NCBI RefSeq assembly: GCF_004295585.1
Contig: NZ_AP019400.1
Span: forward strand, 5,673,501 to 5,737,500
From: Cohnella abietis
Lineage (GTDB): Bacteria > Bacillota > Bacilli > Paenibacillales > Paenibacillaceae
Direction: 5' to 3'
DNA length: 64,000 nt
In this document: piece after piece, positions 19,239-28,801 of the stretch
Layout of the letters: each line of letters opens with the position of its first letter
Numbering within the stretch: the first letter of the stretch is position 1
Notes under the pieces: model-generated
Databases searched by the model: none
Seen by the model: only the letters and a program-made list of their open reading frames with translations
Told to the model about the DNA's origin: nothing
Program-made: the position numbers and the translations under genes

Positions 19239-19461
19239 ACCTATACATCTCCTCTAGTTGCTGTTATGAACCTCTTTACTGCCCTACTGCTCTCTCATCC
19301 CCCATGCTGTCAGGGCTGTCAGATTAATAGCCCTATAGCACCCGTCTTCTTCTATGTAAATAGATTGGCCTTCGTCTGCTTGTACCGTTTAATCGCCCCC
19401 ACGTGAAAATTGAATGATAACGCCGACACAGGGAAATTTATGTCGAATTTCCACCTAGTCT

Positions 19462-19506
19462 ATCATGGTGAATGGGGTCAATTGTGGATTACAAAGAAAA
19501 CTTTAA
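19462..19506 (-). promoter_or_regulatory. Regulator-box promoter, copy B
   Basis: Minus strand: TTAAAG-N5-TTTGTA (19506-19490), 22 nt, CATGAT (19467-19462). It lies upstream of the 2353-aa SLH gene, giving a leader of about 220 nt. It is one arm of a divergent pair with copy C. Confidence 0.65.
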
Positions 19507-19558
19507 GTTCGAGCTTGCGTCCGATGATGACGCTGATGACAAGGCTAGCGGAAAAAAC

Positions 19559-19606
19559 AAAAAATGGGTCAACAGCGCCAAGTCACATCGCTTCGACCCA
19601 TTTTTT
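19559..19606. terminator. Bidirectional terminator between divergent SLH genes
   Basis: AAAAAATGGGTC and GACCCATTTTTT flank a 24-nt loop that contains a further short pairing. Related hairpins (ATGGG ... CCCAT) lie at the same place, between regulator 3' end and regulator box, near 37.2 kb and 54.7 kb. I read it as the original terminator of the regulator operon. Confidence 0.7.
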
Positions 19607-19665
19607 AGTATATTCAACCCTACTTATGGTAGGCTACTAACCAACCTTAACGCTATGTTCATACC

Positions 19666-19738
19666 TACAACGCACTTCTGGCAACCAGCATATAATCTGT
19701 CCCCCGAATCGTAACAATTCGCTCAGGATTGGCAGGGT
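19666..19738 (-). pseudogene. Response-regulator 3'-end remnant
   Basis: About 70 bp equal the reverse complement of the regulator tail (NPERIVTIRGT, YMLVA), with substitutions. It ends in the word GGCAGGGT, where the other copies continue into coding sequence. It sits between regulator boxes B and C. Confidence 0.75.
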
Positions 19739-19784
19739 ACATGGGAAATAAATCTCCGTTGCATGCTTTATCTCGACCGCGAAC

Positions 19785-19829
19785 TTAAAGTTTTCTTTAA
19801 ACTTCATCAATGGGCAAATCTACTATGAT
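19785..19829 (+). promoter_or_regulatory. Regulator-box promoter, copy C
   Basis: Plus strand: TTAAAG-N5-TTTAAA (19785-19801), 22 nt, TATGAT (19824-19829), the best -10 of the five copies. It lies about 175 nt upstream of the 1483-aa SLH gene. No canonical -35 hexamer lies at 17 nt, which fits a promoter that depends on an activator. Confidence 0.65.
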
Positions 19830-20002
19830 AAGATACACAGGATAGTCAGCTTGTATTTAGTGTTGCTACTGAGCTTGCCCCTCCTGTTGCCTGCGCAGTA
19901 AGCGAGGGTACAAAGTCAGACATCTAAGGGCATTGGGCGTGCCGATCTGAGCAAAAAGTCGCCGCCCAAGTTCCCAATTGAAGAAGGGATGAAGATCAAT
20001 AT

Positions 20003-23000
20003 ATGGAAACCTACGTAAAACGGAATTATTGTAATGCTATCGTTAAAAAACTCGAAAGTGGGCTTGCTTGTCTTCTCGTAATCTGTCTTCTAATGACTGC
20101 GCTTCTTGCAACTCCGTCATCGGCTTCGGCAGATATGAAATTGGGTGACGTGGCAGTGGGAAACCAGCCAGTTGTAGTCGCGGTGAATCCGGTGACGAAC
20201 AAAATCTATGTCGCCAATAATGGGAGCAGCTCCGTGACGGTCATTGACGGCGCGACCAATACGAAGACGCCGGTGCAGGTAGGAGTCCGTCCAACTGCAG
20301 TTGTCGTGAATCCCGTGACGAACAAAATCTATGTCGCCAATGAGGGCGGCAACTCCGTGACGGTTATTGACGGAGCGACCGATACGCCGACGATGACGGT
20401 ACTAGTGGGAACCATTCCAAGTGCAGTCGCGGTGAATCCGGTGACGAACAAAATCTATGTCACCAATAAGATCAGTAACTCCGTGACGGTCATTGACGGT
20501 GCGACTAATACGCCGACGACGGTACCGGTGGGACAGAGTCCAAATGCAGTCGCGGTGAATCCGGTGACGAACAAAATCTATGTCGCCAATAGTGCTAGTA
20601 ATGAAGTGACGGTTATTGACGGCGCGACCGATACGCAGACGTCGGTAGCGGTGGGACACACTCAATCTGCAGTCGCGGTGAATCCGGTGACGAACAAAAT
20701 CTATGTCACCAATAAGATAAGTAACTCCGTGACGGTCATTGACGGCGCGACCGATACGCAGACGATGACGGTACAAGTGGGAACTACTCCAAGTGCAGTC
20801 ACGGTGAATCCGGTGACGAACAAAATCTATGTCGCCAATAGTGCTAGTAATGAAGTGACGGTTATTGACGGCGCGACCCATACGCAGACGTCGGTAGCGG
20901 TGGGACACACTCAATCTGCAGTCGCGGTGAATCCGGTGACGAACAAAATCTATGTCACCAATAAGATAAGTAACTCCGTGACGGTCATTGACGGCACGGA
21001 CAATTCGACGGTGTCGGTACAGGTGGGAACCACTCCAAGTGCAGTCGCAGTGAATCCGGTGACGAACAAAATCTATGTCTCAAATTTTGGTAGCGACACC
21101 GTAACGGTCATTGACGGAGCGACCCATACGACTACGCCGGTACAGGGAACCACTCCATATGCAGTCGCGGTGAATCCGGTGACGAACAAAATCTATGTCG
21201 CCAATAATGCTAGTAATGACGTGACGGTTATTGACGGCTCAAACAATTTGACGACGGCGGTACCAGTGGGACACGCTCAGTCTGCAATCGCGGTGAATCC
21301 GGTGACGAACAAAATCTATGTCGCAGATATGTTTAGCGGCTCCGTGACAGTCATTGATGGGACAACCCATACGACGACGTCCGTACAGACGGGAAGAAAT
21401 CCAGCTGCAATCGCGGTGAATCCGGTGACGAACAAAATCTATGTCGCCGAACGCTATGGCACCGTGACGGTTATTGACGGCGCAACCCATACGACGACGA
21501 CGCTACAAACGGGAGGACTTCCATATGCAGTCGCGGTGAATCCAGTGACGAACAAAATCTATGTCGCCAATGGGAATCGTCCTGACGTGACGGTCATTGA
21601 CGGCGCGACAAATCAGACGATTACTGTACAGGTGGAAGAAGCTCCATATGCAGTCGCGGTGAATCCGGTGACGAACAAAATCTATGTCGCCAATATGGTC
21701 AGTGGCTCCGTGACGGTCATTGACGGCACGAACAATACGACGAAGACGGTACAGGTGGGAACCTTTCCACAAGTCGTCGTGGTGAATTCGGTGACGAACA
21801 AAATCTATGTCGCCAATAGTAGTAGTAATAACGTGACGGTTATTAACGGCGCGACCGATACGACGACGACGGTACCGGTGGGAGCCACTCCACGTTATCT
21901 CACGTTGAATTCGGTGACAAACAAAATCTATGCCGTCAATTTTTCTAGCGACACCGTGACGGTCATTGACGGCGTAACCCATACGACGACGACGGTACCG
22001 GTGGGAAGCCATCCAGAAGCAGTCGCGGTGAATCCGGTGACGAACAAAATCTATGTCACCAATCGTGATAGCCATAACGTAACGGTTATTGATGACGCTA
22101 GACGTACAACAAATCCATTAAAAGTTGAAGTGCTGCCACTGCCCAACAACAAAGCTTACGGAACGGAGGCAACGTTTACTTTCAAGGTAACTAATGGTTA
22201 TAGTCCTTATGCCTCGGTGGTGCAAAGCGTGTACTTCCAGCTCGATACAACACAAGGACCATGGGTGCAGGCGAACCCGTCTGGCAGCGACTGGACTGCA
22301 ACGGTGTCTTCGATAACTTATGGTCAGCATGAACTTTTTGTTTTGGCTCTCGAAGCTCAGGGGGATGGAGTTCCCGCAGGAGTAGCCAATGCCTATTCCT
22401 TTTACTCGGTGCCACCGAACTCGATAAGCCCAACGAGCGCGAGCTTCGACATACATACCGGATCAGCGGGTCATGCGGATGTATCGACGACATTTGCGCT
22501 CAACGGCAATACGCTGACAAGCATCGCCAACGGCGCGACGAATCTGGCAGCGGGAACGGACTATACCGTGTCGGGCAACACGATTACCATCAGCAAGGCG
22601 TACTTGGCGGCGCAGCCGGTTGGGACGACAAGACTGACGTTCACGTTTAGCGGCGGAGCGACACAGACGCTTGAGATTACAGTGAGCGATTCGACGCCAA
22701 CGATCAGCCCGACGAGCGCGAGCTTTGACAAATATACCGGATCGGCGGGTCATGCGGATGTATCGACGACACTTGTGCTCAACGGCTATAATTTGACTAG
22801 CATCGCGAACGGCGTGACGAATCTGGCAGCGGGAACGGACTATACCGTGTCGGGCAGCACGATTACCATCAGCAAGGCGTACTTGGCGACGAAGCCGGTT
22901 GGACCGACAAGTCTGACGTTCACGTTTGTCGGCGGAACTTCAAAGACGCTTGAGATTACAGTGAGCGATTCGACGCCAACGATCAGCCCGACGAGCGCGA

Positions 23001-24454
23001 GCTTCGATAAATATAGTCCTGCGGATGTATCGACGACCCTTGAGCTTAACGGCGATACGCTGACAAGCATCGCCAACGGCGCGACGAATCTGGCAGCAGG
23101 AACGGACTATACCGTGTCGGGCAACACGATTACCATCAGCAAGGCGTACTTGGCGGAGCAGCTGGTTGGAATGACAAGTCTGACGTTCACGTTTAGCGGT
23201 GGAGCGACACAGACGCTTGCGATTACAGTGAGCCATTCATCTGCCGTTCGCAAGCTGGTTATCGACGTCAATGGCTCGACAGTTGACCCGGACAGCATCG
23301 ACACCACGAAACCATTCGTCGCGTTTGAAGTAACGCCAAAGGATGGTGCGGCCTATGTCAGTATTCCGGCCACTATTGTAACGGACTTTGCGAAAAAGAA
23401 CGCTGCCTTTTACTTCGATATCAAGGCTCCCTTCGGCAGCTATCAGGTGCCAGTCCAATTGGCGTCGTTCATTCCCGGACTAGCGGACTTACTTGCTGCA
23501 AGTCGCCTCAAGAGCGAAGATATCAGCTTCAAGATGACCTTGATCGATCGGTCCGGCGATCAAGAAATCCAAGCTGCTTTGGCGGATAGCTTGCCAAAGC
23601 GTAAAGTGATGGGCGAGATTGTCGATTATCAGATAGATATCATCAACACGAATACAAAGCAAACCATCGGAAATGCAGACAAGCTCACGAAGACGCTGAC
23701 GAAATACATTCCGATGCCGAAGAGCATGAAGGATATGCCTGCGCAATGGGGAGCATTCCGGTATAACGAATCTAGGAAGAAATTTGAGTTTGTAGCCGCC
23801 AAATCGGTACAAATCGGTGGCATAAGGTATGTAAAAATCAACTCGTATTTCAATACCCCGCACGTTATAGTCGAGAATGCGGCAACCTTTACCGATACAC
23901 TTACGCATTGGGGCAAATCGTTTGTTGAGCTAGCAGCGGCGAAGGGACTTGTCAAAGGCATTGGGGACGGACAGTTTGCACCCAACAAAACCGTGACAAG
24001 AGCGGAGTTCACCACCATGCTCGTCCGGGCACTCGGACGCGGCCTATCAATCGGCAGTGCAGTGTCTTATGTCGATGTGAAGTCGGGAGCGTGGTACTAC
24101 GAGGAGGTAGCGACAGCGAAGGAGCTCGGCCTGCTGGACTTCGTAAGCGGTACAAGCTTTAATCCAGAACAACCCCTGACCCGTGAAGAAATGGCAAGTA
24201 TGCTGGCGGCGGTCGTAGAACTTGAGGAGCTGCCGCTTACCAAGGATTTTGTAAGCTTGGATAGCTACAAGGACATCGCCCAGGCGGACTCCGCCTACTT
24301 GGAAGACGTTCGCCTGATGGTCAAGCTTCACATTATGACAGGCACGGGCGCGAACCAGTTCAGTCTGAAAGGTAAAACGACACGCGCTCAGGCCGCTGTT
24401 GTATTGATTCGGACGCTGCAAGTGCTTGATAGGATAGACGGATACAAGGAGTAA
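20003..24454 (+). CDS. SLH-anchored YVTN beta-propeller surface protein
   Basis: A 1483-aa secreted protein. After a signal peptide (about 1-44) come 16 YVTN/YncE-type repeats of about 41 residues (core NPVTNKIYVAN...VTVIDG; about 50-710). Then follow a linker domain, three X2/CBM_X2-type Ig-like repeats (ISPTSASFD...DYTVSGNTITISKAYL), a domain of about 170 residues, and three C-terminal SLH domains (about 1295-1480; for example THWGKSFVELAAAKGLVKGI). Sixteen repeats would make two seven- or eight-bladed propellers. YVTN repeats in S-layer proteins are usually structural or adhesive. Start codon follows a weak GAAGGGATG site. Expression probably comes from regulator-box copy C. It converges on the intact regulator/kinase operon. 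Confidence 0.88.
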   Translation: METYVKRNYCNAIVKKLESGLACLLVICLLMTALLATPSSASADMKLGDVAVGNQPVVVAVNPVTNKIYVANNGSSSVTVIDGATNTKTPVQVGVRPTAVVVNPVTNKIYVANEGGNSVTVIDGATDTPTMTVLVGTIPSAVAVNPVTNKIYVTNKISNSVTVIDGATNTPTTVPVGQSPNAVAVNPVTNKIYVANSASNEVTVIDGATDTQTSVAVGHTQSAVAVNPVTNKIYVTNKISNSVTVIDGATDTQTMTVQVGTTPSAVTVNPVTNKIYVANSASNEVTVIDGATHTQTSVAVGHTQSAVAVNPVTNKIYVTNKISNSVTVIDGTDNSTVSVQVGTTPSAVAVNPVTNKIYVSNFGSDTVTVIDGATHTTTPVQGTTPYAVAVNPVTNKIYVANNASNDVTVIDGSNNLTTAVPVGHAQSAIAVNPVTNKIYVADMFSGSVTVIDGTTHTTTSVQTGRNPAAIAVNPVTNKIYVAERYGTVTVIDGATHTTTTLQTGGLPYAVAVNPVTNKIYVANGNRPDVTVIDGATNQTITVQVEEAPYAVAVNPVTNKIYVANMVSGSVTVIDGTNNTTKTVQVGTFPQVVVVNSVTNKIYVANSSSNNVTVINGATDTTTTVPVGATPRYLTLNSVTNKIYAVNFSSDTVTVIDGVTHTTTTVPVGSHPEAVAVNPVTNKIYVTNRDSHNVTVIDDARRTTNPLKVEVLPLPNNKAYGTEATFTFKVTNGYSPYASVVQSVYFQLDTTQGPWVQANPSGSDWTATVSSITYGQHELFVLALEAQGDGVPAGVANAYSFYSVPPNSISPTSASFDIHTGSAGHADVSTTFALNGNTLTSIANGATNLAAGTDYTVSGNTITISKAYLAAQPVGTTRLTFTFSGGATQTLEITVSDSTPTISPTSASFDKYTGSAGHADVSTTLVLNGYNLTSIANGVTNLAAGTDYTVSGSTITISKAYLATKPVGPTSLTFTFVGGTSKTLEITVSDSTPTISPTSASFDKYSPADVSTTLELNGDTLTSIANGATNLAAGTDYTVSGNTITISKAYLAEQLVGMTSLTFTFSGGATQTLAITVSHSSAVRKLVIDVNGSTVDPDSIDTTKPFVAFEVTPKDGAAYVSIPATIVTDFAKKNAAFYFDIKAPFGSYQVPVQLASFIPGLADLLAASRLKSEDISFKMTLIDRSGDQEIQAALADSLPKRKVMGEIVDYQIDIINTNTKQTIGNADKLTKTLTKYIPMPKSMKDMPAQWGAFRYNESRKKFEFVAAKSVQIGGIRYVKINSYFNTPHVIVENAATFTDTLTHWGKSFVELAAAKGLVKGIGDGQFAPNKTVTRAEFTTMLVRALGRGLSIGSAVSYVDVKSGAWYYEEVATAKELGLLDFVSGTSFNPEQPLTREEMASMLAAVVELEELPLTKDFVSLDSYKDIAQADSAYLEDVRLMVKLHIMTGTGANQFSLKGKTTRAQAAVVLIRTLQVLDRIDGYKE
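20156..22131 (+). repeat. Sixteen tandem ~123-126 bp YVTN-encoding repeats
   Basis: The word GTGACGAACAAAATCTATGT recurs almost unchanged in nearly every unit. Units 3, 5 and 7 (NKISNSV) and units 4 and 6 (NSASNEV) alternate, showing that a two-unit block was duplicated. Units 9 and 11 are slightly shorter. Such near-identity at the DNA level predicts copy-number change by recombination. Confidence 0.92.
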
Positions 24455-24461
24455 TAATCAG

Positions 24462-24504
24462 ATAAAATCCCGCTTGAGGCTAGTCCATTCAAGCGGGATT
24501 TTAT
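24462..24504. terminator. Bidirectional terminator between SLH gene and regulator operon
   Basis: A perfect 16-bp stem (24462-24477 / 24489-24504, core AAAATCCCGCTTGA) with an 11-nt loop, flanked by T/A tracts on both sides. It lies between the convergent 1483-aa SLH gene and the response regulator. Confidence 0.9.
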
Positions 24505-24595
24505 TCGTTTACTTGGTTGCGAAGAGTCGAATACCGTGCAACCGGCTATCGTTATCTACCTGATAAAGCAGGAGCGCTGGAGTCAAAAGTTAACG

Positions 24596-25321
24596 TTATG
24601 TTGGCGCTTGCAACGCACTTCTGGCAACCAGCATATAGCCTGTCCCACGAATCGTAACAATCCTCTCAGGATTGGCAGGGTCAGCCTCGATTTTTTTTCG
24701 TAAATTACTGATGTGTACAGCGACCGTTCTCGTATCCTCCACACTCTCCGTTCCCCAGATGAGCTGAAACAACGCATCGACACTAACGGCACGATTCACG
24801 TTCTGTGCCATATAGGACAGTAGACTGAACTCTTTTTTGGATAAAAAGATGGGTTCACCTCCCATGTCGGCGGACTGTGCGAAGAAATCCAGCGTCAAAC
24901 CCGGTAACTCCAGCAGTTGTTCCCTTCTGCCCGTCGATACTCTGCGAAGATGAGCCTTGATCTTGGCCATGAGTACGCCCGGACTGAACGGCTTGGTCAC
25001 ATAATCGTCGCCGCCATAGGATAACGCGCTGATTTTCACCTCGTCTTCTTCACGACTGCTCAGAAACACGATCGGCGCATTCGTGTAGCTACGTGCGTTC
25101 ATGCACCAATCAATGCCGTTTTCATTAGCCAGCATTACATCCAGTACAATCAAATCCGGCTCGAAAGACGCAAGCAGCTTCATGGCTTCTGACCCGCTAT
25201 GACTGTAAGCGGATAGGAAACCCTCCCTCTCGCAATACACCTGAACAATCTCGCAGATATGGGGATCGTCATCGACGATCATTATTTTGTGAGTGTCCGC
25301 CAAACTGTCACCTTCCTTCAT
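24596..25321 (-). CDS. OmpR/PhoB-family response regulator (intact system)
   Basis: A 235-241 aa regulator with receiver domain (DDD pair, Asp in LIVLDVML, Lys in YVTKPFSPG) and a winged-helix output domain ending RGTGYMLVARSALQA. The ATG at 25321 overlaps the kinase stop (ATGA), giving translational coupling. A TTG at 25303 aligns better with the GTG start of the paralogue at 11131 and has AAGGAAGGTGA just upstream, so it may be the true start. It forms an operon with the histidine kinase. It is the most likely controller of the five regulator-box promoters in this window, though that link is inferred from their association, not shown. Confidence 0.92.
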   Translation of the reverse strand: MKEGDSLADTHKIMIVDDDPHICEIVQVYCEREGFLSAYSHSGSEAMKLLASFEPDLIVLDVMLANENGIDWCMNARSYTNAPIVFLSSREEDEVKISALSYGGDDYVTKPFSPGVLMAKIKAHLRRVSTGRREQLLELPGLTLDFFAQSADMGGEPIFLSKKEFSLLSYMAQNVNRAVSVDALFQLIWGTESVEDTRTVAVHISNLRKKIEADPANPERIVTIRGTGYMLVARSALQAPT

Positions 25322-27450
25322 TTACAAGGAAGCGATACATAGAATATCGCCCCCGTCTTGCCGTCGCTCTCCGCTCGAACCGTCCCTGCATGCGCTTGTA
25401 CGATTTCCCTGCAAATCGCCAGCCCGAGCCCGCTTCCCTCTATTCCCTTGTCTACGCCAGGTCGATCATACCTGTAATTACGATCGAAGATTTGCTCGAG
25501 CTGATCTGGCGGAATACCCGTGCCAGAGTCTTGCACGCTTAGGATCGCATAGCGATTATCATTCACCTCGTCCACAGCTAGCGCAATACGCACCAGCCCC
25601 CCCCTAGAGGTGAACTTCATCGCGTTCGACACTAGATTAAACAACGCCTGCTCCAGCCTCTGCGTGTCCATCTCGACAACAGGCGAATTAGCCCCTTGAT
25701 CTTCCATCTCACTGTAATCCAGCCTGAAATCCAGCTCTGCGTCACGCACAACCAGTTCATATTGTTCATAGAACCGACGCAAAAAGTGAGTCACATGAAC
25801 CGACTCCATCCGGTACGAGACTTGTCCCGTCTCCAAATGCGACAAGAAGGATAACTCCTCGATCATGCGGTTAATCCTTATCGTGTTATCCTGGATATAC
25901 TTCAGGTACTGTTCATTGCGTTCCGGCTTGACCCTGTCCTGCACAGCCTCGACATATCCAAGCATGCTGGACAGCGGCATACGCAGATCATGGGTGATAT
26001 AGGCAAGTAGCTTCTTCCTCCCTTGCTCGGAATGAAGCAATCGATCATACGAAGTGCGGAGATCATCATGTGCTGCAGATAAGGCATGTGTGCGCTCCAT
26101 AACGGTCTGTTCCAAATTCGTATTCATTTCGGTCAGTTTGTTATTGGCCTCCTGCAGCTCACGGGCAATCCTCTCTTCGTTCGTTGCCACCCTCGTAAAT
26201 CTTGAAGAAAGCAACATCATCTGTGCGATCGTAAACACCAACAGACCAAGCGGAGATGTATTTCCGATTGGGGACCATTCATTGTAATAGAGAAAATCAT
26301 TGACGACGCTAAAAAGAGCAACCACTGACACCAGCAGGAAGATCAGCGCCCCCTCCCTACGCCACACAGCCGCATGAACTAGCCCTACCATTAGATAAAC
26401 CATATGCAGAACAATCATCACGCCGATTATCAGTAACATTTTTGAATATATGAGTGCAGGGGTCACCGCAACAACGATACAGAATGCGCCGGTTACGATC
26501 CGCGTACCCAGACGAAACCAACGCGATACATAATTCGGAAAAATGCAATCAAAGTACATCGTAATGATATAACCACCACTACAAAGAATCAGGTACTCGA
26601 GCTTGAACTGTAATCCCCATGGAAACGCTGGCCACAATTGTGTGATCATAAGCTCGCCGACCAGTAAGGAGCGGATACCGAACAACAAGGTGAACAGACC
26701 AAAATATAGGGGAGCCCTGTCTTTGCGTCGCAGCATGAACAACAGCAGATGATACACGCCAATCACCAGTAGGCTTGCGGTTATGAACATTTCGGCAGCG
26801 ATTTTCAGATTGGTCCTGACCGTTAACGCATCACTGCCGCCCAGCTCGATATACTTGGTGATGCCCCCTCGGTTATGATGGAAGTTGGCTACCTGCATAA
26901 CCAGTTCCACCCTGTCACTCTCAGGCTGGAAGAACACCAGCTTCGTTGCCAGTTGCGGTGTTACGCTGCTCTTGTCCTGACCCACTACACCGACTTCTGC
27001 CAGCAGTTCTCCATTAACCCATAATTTATACGCATGAAAAATGGTAGGCAGCCGCAGAGCAAGCCGCTCATTCCGATCCTGCTCGCTAAGCTTTATGACC
27101 ACCTGAAAGGTTGCAAAGCCTGTACCGTTCAGCTGCTGACCATCTAACCGATAGCCTAGCCAGGAGCTTGGGATGCTGATCCAGCGAACATGATTTCCGT
27201 CCCTTGCTGAACGAATCTGTATGTCCTCAGGCGACAGTAGCTCTTGCCAGTAGAACTCCCAATCCCCTTTTAACTTTAGCGGATTCTCAACGACATGAAC
27301 CTGTGTTAAATCCAGAATGCCTTCTTCACTTTGGAACTTAGGGGAGTCCGGTGCAGAGATGACGGCATAGCCTGCAACCAAACCGACCACAACAGCACCA
27401 ATTATATAAAACAAGATCGTACGAGAACCGAATCGAAGAATCCCCCTCAT
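25318..27450 (-). CDS. 7TMR-DISM-type sensor histidine kinase
   Basis: A kinase of about 710 aa. One N-terminal helix, then an extracellular jelly-roll sensor domain (about 40-205, with GDWEFYW, WVNGELLAE), then seven membrane helices (about 210-400) in the 7TM-DISM arrangement, a coiled coil, HisKA with the phosphoacceptor His in YITHDLRMPLSS, and HATPase_c with N box LFNLVSNAMKFT, G1 box DSGTGIP and G2 box GSGLGLAI. The ATG at 27450 is preferred to the TTG at 27474, which lacks a ribosome site. The sensor domain type often binds carbohydrates, which would suit a system that controls surface proteins. Upstream of the gene no regulator box is visible. Confidence 0.92.
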   Translation of the reverse strand: MRGILRFGSRTILFYIIGAVVVGLVAGYAVISAPDSPKFQSEEGILDLTQVHVVENPLKLKGDWEFYWQELLSPEDIQIRSARDGNHVRWISIPSSWLGYRLDGQQLNGTGFATFQVVIKLSEQDRNERLALRLPTIFHAYKLWVNGELLAEVGVVGQDKSSVTPQLATKLVFFQPESDRVELVMQVANFHHNRGGITKYIELGGSDALTVRTNLKIAAEMFITASLLVIGVYHLLLFMLRRKDRAPLYFGLFTLLFGIRSLLVGELMITQLWPAFPWGLQFKLEYLILCSGGYIITMYFDCIFPNYVSRWFRLGTRIVTGAFCIVVAVTPALIYSKMLLIIGVMIVLHMVYLMVGLVHAAVWRREGALIFLLVSVVALFSVVNDFLYYNEWSPIGNTSPLGLLVFTIAQMMLLSSRFTRVATNEERIARELQEANNKLTEMNTNLEQTVMERTHALSAAHDDLRTSYDRLLHSEQGRKKLLAYITHDLRMPLSSMLGYVEAVQDRVKPERNEQYLKYIQDNTIRINRMIEELSFLSHLETGQVSYRMESVHVTHFLRRFYEQYELVVRDAELDFRLDYSEMEDQGANSPVVEMDTQRLEQALFNLVSNAMKFTSRGGLVRIALAVDEVNDNRYAILSVQDSGTGIPPDQLEQIFDRNYRYDRPGVDKGIEGSGLGLAICREIVQAHAGTVRAESDGKTGAIFYVSLPCK

Positions 27451-27650
27451 GATGAACCCTACCCCAATCTCCAAGATGCGCGATAAGTAAGTTGATTATC
27501 TAAATCATATCATCATTAAAGGAAAATGTACCCTGCAAATATTTGCGAGGCGTTGACCACGCGAACGAGGTAATGTCATTCAGAATGCTCGACTGTTTCT
27601 CGTTCCGTCCGGCGGGGTTGCTCGAACAGTTTTTGAACTACAACATAGAC

Positions 27651-27690
27651 AAACCCGCATGAATAGATTTTTATCTACTCAAGCGGGTTT
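27651..27690. terminator. Hairpin between the AT-rich operon and the kinase operon
   Basis: AAACCCGC and GCGGGTTT pair around a loop that holds a second inverted repeat (TAGATTTTTATCTA). A short T-run follows on both strands. It lies about 175 nt downstream of the last gene of the 28-31 kb operon. The flanking 27475-27650 stretch has no gene that I can support. Confidence 0.55.
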
Positions 27691-27858
27691 TGAATGATTA
27701 TATCCTTTATCTGTAAATCGTTGTTCATTTCCTATATCGCTTAATAAAGCGAATTCACGACCCACCCACTTGCCTGCATCGGCATAGCCATTTGCATCGA
27801 TGACTGGTACATCGCGAATTGCTGCACCTGGCGAGCCTTCGAGTTCAGCAAGCTGCTT
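27679..27858 (-). other. Open coding-like scrap without start codon
   Basis: About 58 codons stay open on the minus strand (for example GAAIRDVPVIDANGYADAG) and look protein-like and richer in GC than the genes upstream, but no start codon or ribosome site precedes them. It is probably the tail of a lost gene. No family recognised. Confidence 0.25.
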
Positions 27859-27864
27859 ATTTTT

Positions 27865-28800
27865 TTATTTTGTAATAAGCTTTGTAGCCATTTCGAAGTC
27901 AAAAGATTTTAAAAGGTTTTCTCCTTTTTTAGGAACAAAATTTCCTTTTCTATAATCCTTTAATAGTAACTCAGTGTCACTGATTGATAACATTTCTAGG
28001 TTCGGCATACCTTCAAAGTGTCTTCTATGTTCGGATTCAGGAAAACAACCGTCTAGCATATTTATAGTGAATCTTCCTGACAACGATGATTCAATATTTA
28101 CTGATGTTAGCCCATTTGTAATCATTATTTCTCCATGATCAATTAACTCAAAAATGTTTCTTTCTGAATTAGTCAAATCCACATGGCGTGCTTTCAGATT
28201 TGATACATATTCCATATAATCACCGATATCAGGAAGTTTAACAATTACTCCTTCATTCCAAACTGGAGAAAAGGTTTGTAAGGCAAAATTAACATCTTTA
28301 TAGTACCCAAAATCCGAAAGTCCATGATAAACAATGTTTTTATTCCCATCATCTATATTTTTGACCTTTTTTATCCAACCCACATTATAGACATCTCTTC
28401 CTTCGCATGAAAGATGAGCATAGCCGTCTAAAGGAAATAAAATTAATTCAAAAATAGATTTAAGCCACGGTAAATCGTTATTATGCATAAGAGTTGCAAG
28501 GTCATGGGGATAATGTACAGTTTTAACTGGTTTCAAAATGTCAATAGCCTCAAGGACTGTTGTCAGCCCATTAATGCTGTAATCATAAACCCTTTTATAG
28601 TAATCGTAATCTAAAAAAACATGCGCGGATGTTATAAGAACTACATTATCATTTTTAAATCTAAGCATATCTTCTCTAATATTTTTGCTAGTTTTGTTCG
28701 TTATTTCCACACAGGAATAACCCTGATCTTTCATATATCTATATAAGGGATTCAACACATATTCACTTGAAATACCAAAAAATATATACGTTTTATTCAT
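27865..28800 (-). CDS. Putative CDP-glycerol-transferase-like/GT-B-like protein
   Basis: A 311-aa protein. The ATG at 28800 (MNKTYIFFGISSEYV) has GGGAGG 7 nt upstream and lies directly beyond the stop of the preceding gene; an in-frame extension to 29022 would run back through that gene and is rejected. The sequence shows alternating beta strands and helices with motifs such as TVHYPHDLATLMH, YHGLSDFGYY and TNGLTSVNIESSL, the last resembling the nucleotide-binding end of GT-B enzymes that act on CDP-glycerol or related donors. I do not recognise it with certainty. As last gene of a cytidylyltransferase / lipid-kinase operon it could transfer a phospho-alcohol to a glycan. AT-rich compared with both flanks. 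Confidence 0.5.
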   Translation of the reverse strand: MNKTYIFFGISSEYVLNPLYRYMKDQGYSCVEITNKTSKNIREDMLRFKNDNVVLITSAHVFLDYDYYKRVYDYSINGLTTVLEAIDILKPVKTVHYPHDLATLMHNNDLPWLKSIFELILFPLDGYAHLSCEGRDVYNVGWIKKVKNIDDGNKNIVYHGLSDFGYYKDVNFALQTFSPVWNEGVIVKLPDIGDYMEYVSNLKARHVDLTNSERNIFELIDHGEIMITNGLTSVNIESSLSGRFTINMLDGCFPESEHRRHFEGMPNLEMLSISDTELLLKDYRKGNFVPKKGENLLKSFDFEMATKLITK

Positions 28801-28801
28801 A

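Noticed and set aside
20402..22075. Long antisense frames with His/Arg-rich repeats
   Set aside because: They are the mirror of the YVTN repeats; the regular spacing comes from the sense-strand repeats and there are no ribosome sites.
20156..22131. Regular repeats considered as a CRISPR array
   Set aside because: Units are coding, about 41 codons long with one open frame across all of them; there are no unique spacers and no cas genes.
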